From NCBI GenBank assembly GCA_004563195.1, contig SFTJ01000047.1:1-20313 (forward strand): 20,313 nucleotides of DNA, in the 5' to 3' direction. Each line of letters begins with the position of its first letter. Positions within the stretch are counted from its first letter, which is position 1. The notes beneath the pieces are model-generated. The model did no database searches, was not told where the DNA came from, and was given only the letters and a program-made list of their open reading frames with translations. Origin of the DNA: a bacterium. GTDB taxonomy: Bacteria; Bacteroidota; Bacteroidia; Bacteroidales; Muribaculaceae. This document shows, in pieces, positions 14,317 through 20,313 of this stretch. Position numbers and translations under genes: made by a program.

Positions 14317-15543
14317 ATGATTGAATCGAAGATAATAAGCGATATGGAGAACGAGCGCGCAGTACTTGTGGGCTTGATAACTCCGCAGCAAAACGAAACC
14401 AAGGCAAACGAATATCTCGACGAATTGGCATTCCTTGCCGACACAGCCGGTGCAGTGACTGTAAAGAAGTTTCTGCAACGCTGTGAAGCGCCTAATCGCA
14501 CCTCATTTGTGGGAAAGGGCAAACTTGAGGAAATAGCTCGCTATGTGGAAGATAACGATATAGCACTTGTGATATTCGATGACGACTTGAGCACCAAGCA
14601 AGTGTCGTTTATCGAAAAAGAAGTGAAGGCAAAGGTGCTCGACCGCACATCGCTGATTCTCGACATCTTTGCAGCACGCGCAAAGACCGCCAACGCCAAG
14701 ATGCAAGTGGAATTGGCACAGTATCAATACCTGTTGCCACGATTGACACGAATGTGGACTCACCTTGAGCGCCAACGAGGCGGTATAGGTATGCGCGGAC
14801 CGGGTGAAACGCAGATAGAAACCGACCGCCGCATTATTCTCGACAAAATATCGCTATTGAAAGAGCGACTTCGCGACCTCGACAAGCAGAAGACCATGCA
14901 GCGCAAGAATCGCGGCAAGCTCACTCGTATAGCCCTCGTGGGTTATACCAATGTGGGTAAGTCGACGCTCATGAATCTGCTCAGCAAGAGCGATGTGTTT
15001 GCCGAGAACAAGCTGTTTGCCACACTCGACACCACAGTGCGCAAGGTGATAATAGATAACTTGCCATTTTTGCTAACCGACACTGTGGGATTTATACGCA
15101 AATTGCCCACCAAACTCATCGAGTCGTTTAAGTCGACCCTCGATGAAGTGCGCGATGCCGACATTCTGGTGCATGTGGTAGACATAAGCCACCCGCAATT
15201 CGACGAGCAGATAGAAATAGTGAACAAGACACTGCAAGAAGTGTGCGAGGCAAGCAATAAGGAGATGATAATGGTGTTTAACAAGATAGATAATTTCTCG
15301 TATGTGGAAAAAGACCCCGACGACCTTACGCCACGCACCAAGGAGAATATCACTCTCGACGAACTAAAGGAAACATGGATGGCAAAGATGAATGATAATT
15401 GCGTGTTTATCTCAGCCAAGGAGCGCATCAACATCGAAGAACTGAAGAATATGCTATATGAGAAAGCCAAACAAATACACATGGAGCGCTTCCCCTATAA
15501 CGACTTCCTCTTCCAAAAATACGATGACTTGCAAGACGATTAA
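14317..15543 (+). CDS. hflX: Ribosome-associated GTPase HflX
   Basis: HflX is a GTPase that splits stalled or heat-damaged ribosomes into subunits. The 408 residues include the N-terminal HflX domain (about 12-150, with TSFVGKGKLEEIA and DRTSLILDIFAARA). The glycine-rich linker RGGIGMRGPGETQIETDRR (154-172) and a coiled-coil (about 173-197) follow. The G domain has GYTNVGKST (209-217), DTVGF (255-259) and NKID (322-325). The start at 14317 is favoured; a second ATG at 14344 would remove nine residues. It is probably the last gene of the lepA transcript and ends 25 bases before a strong terminator. Confidence 0.96.
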   Translation: MIESKIISDMENERAVLVGLITPQQNETKANEYLDELAFLADTAGAVTVKKFLQRCEAPNRTSFVGKGKLEEIARYVEDNDIALVIFDDDLSTKQVSFIEKEVKAKVLDRTSLILDIFAARAKTANAKMQVELAQYQYLLPRLTRMWTHLERQRGGIGMRGPGETQIETDRRIILDKISLLKERLRDLDKQKTMQRKNRGKLTRIALVGYTNVGKSTLMNLLSKSDVFAENKLFATLDTTVRKVIIDNLPFLLTDTVGFIRKLPTKLIESFKSTLDEVRDADILVHVVDISHPQFDEQIEIVNKTLQEVCEASNKEMIMVFNKIDNFSYVEKDPDDLTPRTKENITLDELKETWMAKMNDNCVFISAKERINIEELKNMLYEKAKQIHMERFPYNDFLFQKYDDLQDD

Positions 15544-15567
15544 CAGCAATAACTAATCAAGATAGAG

Positions 15568-15594
15568 AAACAAGGCGCAAGCCTTGTTTTTTTT
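15568..15594 (+). terminator. Intrinsic terminator after hflX
   Basis: AAACAAGGC (15568-15576) pairs perfectly with GCCTTGTTT (15581-15589) around a GCAA tetraloop and is followed by more T to 15594. This is a textbook Rho-independent terminator. Confidence 0.95.
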
Positions 15595-15630
15595 ATCGGT
15601 ATATGGAGTGTATATCTCGTGTTTTTGTAG

Positions 15631-15638
15631 TAAATTTG
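15631..15638 (+). promoter_or_regulatory. -7 element of the transglutaminase gene promoter
   Basis: TAAATTTG is an exact TAnnTTTG match; the -33 element is weak. A start near 15645 lies downstream of the ATG at 15603 and so supports translation from 15672. Confidence 0.55.
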
Positions 15639-15671
15639 TGGAACAACCAAAATATAACCTTTAAAACTGAT

Positions 15672-18287
15672 ATGATAAAAAAACGAATTGGCTTTATTGC
15701 CATAATGCTGCTTGTAGCCATGGGAGCGGCAGCATCGATTAACGACACTGTAGAGAAAGATTTCCAAGCGAGGAAATCCGATAATTCGGTGTCGAAGATT
15801 CTTACAGATGTAGAGAAATTGGGATTGACAGGTGATGCCGAACTCGCCATGAAGTTCTTGTATGCCTATATGCCCATATCGGATGCAGCCGACTATTCGG
15901 TTGACTTCTACAAGATGAATGTGGACTACGCATTGCGTACACGCAAGGAGATGGACTGGGGACAGAAAGTGCCCGATCGCGAATTCTATCACTTTGTGTT
16001 GCCGGTTCGCATCAATAATGAAAATCTCGACGAAAGCCGCCGCGTGTTCTTCGAAGAGCTGAAGCAACGCGTAAAGGGTATGTCGATGGCTGAAGCAGCA
16101 CTTGAGGTAAATCACTGGTGCCATGAGAAAGTGACATATCGCCCGAGCGACTCACGCACAAGTTCGCCATTGGCATCGGTAAAGACAGCCTTCGGACGCT
16201 GTGGCGAAGAGTCGACATTCGGCGTGGCTGCCATGCGCGCTGTGGGCATTCCCGCTCGCCAGGTTTACACTCCGCGCTGGGCTCACACCGACGATAATCA
16301 CGCATGGGTGGAAGTGTGGATTGACGGTAAATGGCAATTCCTCGGTGCATGCGAACCCGAACCGGTGCTTAACCTCGGTTGGTTTAATGCTCCCGCTTCG
16401 CGAGGCATGATGATGCACACCAAGGTGTTCGGTCACTACGAAGGCCCCGAAGACGTGATGAGCAAGAGCAACTGCTATACCGAAATCAATGTTACCGAAA
16501 ATTATGCGCCTACAGCCAAGGCTGTGGTTCGCACCGTTAACACTAAGGGCAAACCGGTGTCGGCACGCGTGGACTTTAAGGTATATAACTATGCCGAACT
16601 CTACACCGTATGCCACAAGCAAAGCGACAAAAACGGTTATACTTATGTTACCAGCGGTCTTGGCGACCTCGTGGTGTGGGCATCTACCGGCAACACCTTC
16701 GGCATCAAGAAAGTGAGTGTGGGTCGTGAAGATACCGTGGTGGTGGTTCTCGACAAAAAGCAAGGCTTCGAAGGCACCATACAGCTCGACCTGATTCCAC
16801 CTGTGGAACGAAACACCGTGCCTCCATTGACACAAGAACAAATCGACCACAACAAGCGTCGTTTTGTGAGCGAAGACTCTATACGCGGTTTGTACGAAGC
16901 TACATTCTACAACGAAGCAAGCGCCAAGAAGATGGCAAGAATGTGGAATTTGCCCGAAGATAAGGTGGCACATTTCCTTGTGGGTTCACGCGGCAACCAT
17001 GCCACTATCGAAGGCTTCATACAGCGTGCCGATGATAAGATAAAGGCACTCAATCTGCTCGACGTTATTTCGGAAAAGGACCTTCGCGACGTGAGCTTGG
17101 AGGTGCTTCTCGACCACTATTATAACACTATCGACCTCGGCGACGACTCGAAGTTCTACTTTGAATATGTGATGAATCCTCGCATCGACAACGAAATGAT
17201 AGAGCCATATAAGGCATATCTTCGCGAAGCATTCAAGGACCTCGATGTAGAAGCATTCCGTGCCGACCCGTATAAGTGGGCTGCATGGGTGAAGCAGAAC
17301 ATCATAGTGGTGACCGACTGGAATCCACAACATCTGCGCATGATGCCTACCAATGTATGGGACAACCGTTATGCCGATGCCGATTCGCGCGGCTTGTTCT
17401 TCGTGGCAGGTGCAAGAGCTATGGGCATCTACGCGCGCAAGGATATGGTTACCGGTAAGGTGCAATGGGCCGATGCCAATCGTCAATGGCACGATGTGCA
17501 GTTTGAGGCTACTAAGCAAGTGAATGTGAAGCAAGGCAATCTCAGCACATCTTATATTAAGAGCGGTCGCTTGGACGATCCTAAATATTACTACCACTTC
17601 ACCTTGTCGAAGATTGTTAACGGTCTTCCCGAATTGCAGAACTATCCTGAGGAAGGTTATGAAGCAATCTTGAAGAACGGCGCAAAGATGGACGTAGGAA
17701 ACTATGTGATGATTTCAGGTACACGCTTGGGCAACGGTGGCGTGTTGGCACAGTTGAACTTCTTCAACATCGAAGCCGGCAAGACCACAGAAACCGAACT
17801 CGTAATTCGCCAAAGCCAGACCGACGTTCAGGTAATAGGCAACTTCAATAGCGAAAACAAATACTACGATTTGGCCACCAAGAGCGAAAAGTCGTTGCTT
17901 TCGACCACCGGTCGCGGTTTCTATGTGCTTGGTTTGATTAACCCAACTCACGAGCCGAGCAACCACGCACTCCACGATATAGAGCAACTTGTAGACGACT
18001 ACAACAAGTGGGGACAAAAGGTTATGCTCCTCTTTGCCGACGAAGAGAATGCCAATCGATTTAAGGGTGCAGAATTCAAGAAATTGCCCGAAACAGTGGT
18101 GTTTGGTACCGATATCAACGGCACAATAGCAGCTGAAATAAAGCAAGCCTTGAACCTCACAAGCAACGAACGACCGATATTTATCATTGCCGATACATTC
18201 AATCGCATAGTATTCGTATCGCAGGGCTACACAATAGGTCTTGGCGAGCAGATGATAAATGTAATACATCGTCTTGAGCAAAAATAA
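15672..18287 (+). CDS. Large exported transglutaminase-like protein
   Basis: An 871-residue secreted or periplasmic protein. The N-terminus MIKKRIGFIAIMLLVAMGAAAS is a signal peptide; an upstream in-frame ATG at 15603 is rejected because the promoter lies after it. The transglutaminase core is at about 140-250: C177 (GRCGEES), H210 (DNHAWVEVW) and, at the third catalytic position, E228 (GACEPEP) instead of the usual Asp. A beta-sandwich-like segment follows (about 275-375). A second region (about 560-612) resembles the core again: ADSRGLFFVAGARAMGIYAR matches GEESTFGVAAMRAVGIPAR, but it lacks the Cys and His. The C-terminal 110 or so residues (VMLLFADEENA, RPIFIIADTFNRIVFVSQGY) read like a thioredoxin fold without CxxC. 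Likely acts on cell-envelope or dietary peptide substrates; the reaction is unknown. Confidence 0.85.
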   Translation: MIKKRIGFIAIMLLVAMGAAASINDTVEKDFQARKSDNSVSKILTDVEKLGLTGDAELAMKFLYAYMPISDAADYSVDFYKMNVDYALRTRKEMDWGQKVPDREFYHFVLPVRINNENLDESRRVFFEELKQRVKGMSMAEAALEVNHWCHEKVTYRPSDSRTSSPLASVKTAFGRCGEESTFGVAAMRAVGIPARQVYTPRWAHTDDNHAWVEVWIDGKWQFLGACEPEPVLNLGWFNAPASRGMMMHTKVFGHYEGPEDVMSKSNCYTEINVTENYAPTAKAVVRTVNTKGKPVSARVDFKVYNYAELYTVCHKQSDKNGYTYVTSGLGDLVVWASTGNTFGIKKVSVGREDTVVVVLDKKQGFEGTIQLDLIPPVERNTVPPLTQEQIDHNKRRFVSEDSIRGLYEATFYNEASAKKMARMWNLPEDKVAHFLVGSRGNHATIEGFIQRADDKIKALNLLDVISEKDLRDVSLEVLLDHYYNTIDLGDDSKFYFEYVMNPRIDNEMIEPYKAYLREAFKDLDVEAFRADPYKWAAWVKQNIIVVTDWNPQHLRMMPTNVWDNRYADADSRGLFFVAGARAMGIYARKDMVTGKVQWADANRQWHDVQFEATKQVNVKQGNLSTSYIKSGRLDDPKYYYHFTLSKIVNGLPELQNYPEEGYEAILKNGAKMDVGNYVMISGTRLGNGGVLAQLNFFNIEAGKTTETELVIRQSQTDVQVIGNFNSENKYYDLATKSEKSLLSTTGRGFYVLGLINPTHEPSNHALHDIEQLVDDYNKWGQKVMLLFADEENANRFKGAEFKKLPETVVFGTDINGTIAAEIKQALNLTSNERPIFIIADTFNRIVFVSQGYTIGLGEQMINVIHRLEQK

Positions 18288-18317
18288 TGCAAGCATAGCA
18301 TAAGCTGACAGATAAGA

Positions 18318-18355
18318 TTAGCGGCAGGTATTCATCGAAGAATATCTGCCGCTAA
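18318..18355. terminator. Long hairpin between convergent genes
   Basis: TTAGCGGCAGGTATTC (18318-18333) pairs with GAATATCTGCCGCTAA (18340-18355) over 16 bp (one G-U) around a 6-base loop. It lies between the transglutaminase gene and cutC, whose 3' ends face each other, so it probably terminates both. T-tracts on either side are poor. Confidence 0.65.
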
Positions 18356-18408
18356 ATGTTTATTTGCTGAAGCCTTAGCGAGATGAGGAATGTGGAGTAG
18401 AGATGGCG

Positions 18409-19152
18409 TTATGCTATGCTGTTGATGGCTTTAAGAATGTCGGCGACGGCTTGGGCGTCGGTGACTTTGCGATGGTCTTCGTCGACACCTTTGGCTCCCA
18501 TATACACATCGCTGCGTGAGAATTTCATCAGACTCGGCATCATAGTGCTTGCCGAGGCATGAATTTCGATGGCTCCGGTGGCTTGCAATATGTGAGCGGC
18601 GTTCGAAGCATTTACGCCGCATCCCGGCATGATGATAATGCGACCGTCGGCTTGTTTAACAAGGCGCGAAAGCAGCGGAATACCCTCAACAGCAGTAGAT
18701 TGCTGACCTGAAGTGAGAATGCGATTGCAGCCGAGTTCGATAATTTGCTCGAGAGCCTCTTCGGGGCAGCGGCAGCGGTCGAATGCGCGGTGGAAAGTGA
18801 TGTTGATGTCGCCGGCAGCGTCCACCAGGCGTCGGCAAGCCTCAATATCGATATCACCATCCTCAGTGAGGCAACCAATCACCACGCCGTCAACGCCGAG
18901 TTGGCGCAACATACGAATGTCGGTAACCATAGTGCGTACTTCGGCAGGCGAATAAAGGAAATCACCGCCGCGAGGACGAATAAGGGCATGTACGGTGAGT
19001 CCGAGAGTGCAAGCTTCGGCAGCCAAACCGGCCGATGGCGTAATGCCGCCTTCGCTGAGAGCACTGCACAATTCGATGCGGCTTGCTCCGCCGCGTTTAG
19101 CCGCCATGGCGCTGTCGATATCGCCGGAGCATACTTCGAGGGTATATTTCAT
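18409..19152 (-). CDS. cutC: CutC family protein
   Basis: A 247-residue TIM-barrel protein of the CutC family, cytoplasmic and of normal length. Hallmarks are MKYTLEVCSGDIDSAMAAKRGGASRIELCSALSEGGITPS at the start, HALIRPRGGDFLYS, GVDGVVIGCLTEDGDID, FHRAFDRC, ILTSGQQSTA, IMPGCGVNASN and the EIHASAS motif near the end. The family was named for copper tolerance in E. coli. That phenotype was later traced to the small RNA MicL encoded within E. coli cutC, so the biochemical role remains open. It reads toward the transglutaminase gene and lies 88 bases downstream of the DUF3108 gene on the same strand. Confidence 0.95.
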   Translation of the reverse strand: MKYTLEVCSGDIDSAMAAKRGGASRIELCSALSEGGITPSAGLAAEACTLGLTVHALIRPRGGDFLYSPAEVRTMVTDIRMLRQLGVDGVVIGCLTEDGDIDIEACRRLVDAAGDINITFHRAFDRCRCPEEALEQIIELGCNRILTSGQQSTAVEGIPLLSRLVKQADGRIIIMPGCGVNASNAAHILQATGAIEIHASASTMMPSLMKFSRSDVYMGAKGVDEDHRKVTDAQAVADILKAINSIA

Positions 19153-19184
19153 GTGTTGTTTGTCGTTATTTGTGAATATTTTTT

Positions 19185-19214
19185 TTGATGCCGTAAAGTT
19201 ACAAAATATTTTTG
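19185..19214 (+). promoter_or_regulatory. Promoter-like element firing antisense to the DUF3108 gene
   Basis: On the plus strand, TTG (19185-19187, within TTTTTTG), 19 bases, then TATTTTTG (19207-19214) matches the Bacteroidetes consensus. It points right, into the 3' end of a minus-strand gene, with a start expected near 19221. No plus-strand gene follows. Confidence 0.4.
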
Positions 19215-19236
19215 CATTGAGCTTGCTTAATGCAAA
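19211..19236. repeat. Inverted repeat between cutC and the DUF3108 gene
   Basis: TTTGCATT (19211-19218) pairs with AATGCAAA (19229-19236), with inner AGC/GCT after one G-T mismatch. No T-run follows on either strand, so it is not a standard terminator. It may be an operator or an mRNA 3' end structure for the minus-strand DUF3108 transcript. Confidence 0.5.
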
Positions 19237-19240
19237 CGAG

Positions 19241-20014
19241 TTACTTCACATAGAATACTCTTACTTCGCCCACAGGCAAACTGCCTTTAATCACCAAGGG
19301 GATGTGTCGGCTGTCGGTCGAAATCCAGCAGTCGATGTCGTCCGACGACTTTGTTTGTCCGTCCTGAGTGAAAGTGAACGAAATGTGATGCGCTATCTGC
19401 TTCGACCCATCGCGCATCTCCACATGCTCCACTTTGTGGTATTTTACCGTTACATTTTCCTTGCGTTTGCCCGAAAATACGGTGCTCTTAATCACACCGT
19501 TTTTCTTGAATGTGTCGTAGTTGAGAGTGCGCAAGAAATAGAACACGCTGAGCATATCGTAGGCTTGCCCGGGAGCTTGAAGTTTCACATATCGCGTTTC
19601 GCGGTCCTGGCGAATAACGGTGCAGTTGGCCGAAGAATAGCCGTCGCTATAAGAATATTCCACAATATCCTTGCCGTAGTGCTTGCCCTCGTGCGAGGTC
19701 TTAACGTATTTTAGGGGCTTTAGACCATCTTTTTGAATCCGACAGGTGAGAGTGTCGCGCACCTTGTATAATTTGTCGGCCCACGAGCGAGTGTGTGCCG
19801 TGAGCGATGTGTTATAGTAGTTGCCATTGTTCGATATACTCAGTTGTGCCGAAGCAGCATGCTTCCATATCATGCCCCAATGATAAACCACCTCATAGTT
19901 GAGCGTTTCGTCGGGGAAAGATGACAGCGCGCGTGCATTTAGCGAAGTGCCAAGGCATAGAAATGCTGCCAATAGGTATGCGAGATATCGATAAGCGAAG
20001 TTTTTTGTTGTCAT
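19241..20014 (-). CDS. DUF3108 domain-containing exported protein
   Basis: A 257-residue protein with an N-terminal signal peptide (MTTKNFAYRYLAYLLAAFLCLGTSLNARA, cleavage probably after ARA). The mature part matches the DUF3108 pattern: LNYEVVYHWGMIWKHAASAQLSI at the start, TRSWADKLYKVRDTLTCRI, a YDMLSVFYFLRTL motif in the middle, and a C-terminal CWISTDSRHIPLVIKGSLPVGEVRVFYV strand pattern. DUF3108 proteins are predicted beta-rich periplasmic or outer-envelope proteins of unknown function. The ATG at 20014 keeps the basic start of the signal peptide. cutC lies downstream on the same strand. No clear minus-strand promoter was found in the region upstream. Confidence 0.85.
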   Translation of the reverse strand: MTTKNFAYRYLAYLLAAFLCLGTSLNARALSSFPDETLNYEVVYHWGMIWKHAASAQLSISNNGNYYNTSLTAHTRSWADKLYKVRDTLTCRIQKDGLKPLKYVKTSHEGKHYGKDIVEYSYSDGYSSANCTVIRQDRETRYVKLQAPGQAYDMLSVFYFLRTLNYDTFKKNGVIKSTVFSGKRKENVTVKYHKVEHVEMRDGSKQIAHHISFTFTQDGQTKSSDDIDCWISTDSRHIPLVIKGSLPVGEVRVFYVK

Positions 20015-20033
20015 ATTATATAATTTTTATTAG

Positions 20034-20103
20034 TGTTGCAATTCGTTATAAATATGACTCATCGGAGAGCCGATAGTTTAATGCCAATCGGCGCATTGCA
20101 ACA
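20034..20103. repeat. Nested inverted repeats in the divergent intergenic region
   Basis: TGTTGCAAT (20034-20042) is perfectly complementary to ATTGCAACA (20095-20103), and inside it ATCGG (20061-20065) pairs with CCGAT (20070-20074) around AGAG. The element lies between the minus-strand DUF3108 gene and the plus-strand transposase-like gene. It could be a folded leader for DUF3108 mRNA or a binding site. Confidence 0.5.
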
Positions 20104-20121
20104 AAAAAATATGCCAATCGG
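20081..20121 (+). repeat. Two direct repeats ATGCCAATCGG, 30 bp apart
   Basis: ATGCCAATCGG occurs at 20081-20091 and again at 20111-20121, exactly 30 bases apart. Each is followed by GCATT (20093-20097 and 20124-20128), which makes each copy a small inverted repeat (ATGC...GCAT). A spacing close to three helical turns suggests paired operator sites. Confidence 0.55.
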
Positions 20122-20191
20122 GAGCATTTATTTAACGTGAGTTCGACGAAATTTAATTAGCTGAAAATTAGGAAAATAGCGGTAATTTTTG

Positions 20192-20199
20192 TAAATTTG
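20192..20199 (+). promoter_or_regulatory. -7 element upstream of the transposase-like gene
   Basis: TAAATTTG matches the consensus exactly, 30 bases before the ATG at 20230. No good -33 element is visible. Confidence 0.4.
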
Positions 20200-20229
20200 T
20201 AGTGCAAAAAAATCAATAAAAACACCGCT

Positions 20230-20313
20230 ATGTTTCCTAACAACAAAATTATAGAAATTTTTTCAATTTGTGACGATTTTAGCAAAGTTTTTGATAAAAC
20301 TCTTGAGCAAAAA
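20230..20313 (+). CDS. N-terminus of a probable IS982-type transposase, cut by window edge
   Basis: The ATG at 20230 opens a frame that runs to the last base, giving 28 residues: MFPNNKIIEIFSICDDFSK then VFDKTLEQK. From memory, the pattern N-K-I-I-E-I-F-x-I-x-D-D-F-x-K closely resembles the start of IS982-family transposases in Bacteroidetes, which often read KIIEIFC-x(2)-DDFCKEF. Here both usual cysteines are Ser. No catalytic residue is visible in this fragment, and I could not identify the element's terminal inverted repeat upstream. The gene may be intact, truncated or decayed beyond the edge. Confidence 0.6.
   Translation, partial: MFPNNKIIEIFSICDDFSKVFDKTLEQK

Noticed and set aside
15603..15671. 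Upstream ATG extending the transglutaminase by 23 residues
   Set aside because: The -7 element at 15631-15638 lies inside this extension, and the signal peptide starts at 15672.
18995..19714. 239-residue plus-strand ORF across cutC and DUF3108
   Set aside because: It is antisense to two well-supported genes, spans their gap and shows no domain-like pattern.

Overview
The window looks like chromosomal DNA from a Bacteroidales bacterium, probably a gut Muribaculaceae- or Bacteroides/Prevotella-like lineage. I base this on repeated Bacteroidetes-type promoters (TTTG, about 20 bases, then TAnnTTTG), mostly weak Shine-Dalgarno sequences, lineage-typical gene families (DoxX/Trx-like membrane protein, SPOR protein, DUF3108, exported transglutaminase) and a structured RNA just after rplT, where the Bacteroidales-1 RNA usually sits. 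The genus assignment is inference.

Bases 1-2400 are an AT-rich accessory block of poorly characterised multi-pass membrane proteins (one cut by the window edge) plus two very small ORFs. It stops abruptly at the promoter of the translation operon thrS-infC-rpmI-rplT (2400-5834), which carries hairpins in the thrS leader and in the infC-rpmI gap and ends at a strong symmetric terminator. A candidate Bacteroidales-1/6S-like RNA with its own promoter and terminator fills 6098-6350.

Next comes a DoxX/Trx-like membrane protein, tpiA, a SPOR-domain protein and folE (6422-9803), then a tRNA cluster (two identical tRNA-Gly(GCC) and one tRNA-Leu(GAG)) with a near-consensus promoter and a terminator. 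A BamE-like lipoprotein gene and a PhnP-like metallo-hydrolase gene follow (10501-12238), then lepA and hflX (12472-15543), two translation/ribosome GTPases ending at a textbook terminator.

The last third holds a large exported transglutaminase-like protein (15672-18287), a convergent long hairpin, cutC and a DUF3108 protein on the minus strand, a palindrome-rich intergenic region, and the first 28 codons of a probable IS982-type transposase running off the right edge. Most of the window is ordinary core genome. The parts worth a second look are the left membrane-protein block, the structured RNA and leaders, the degenerate second transglutaminase-like core, an apparent antisense promoter at 19207, and the repeats at 20034-20128.
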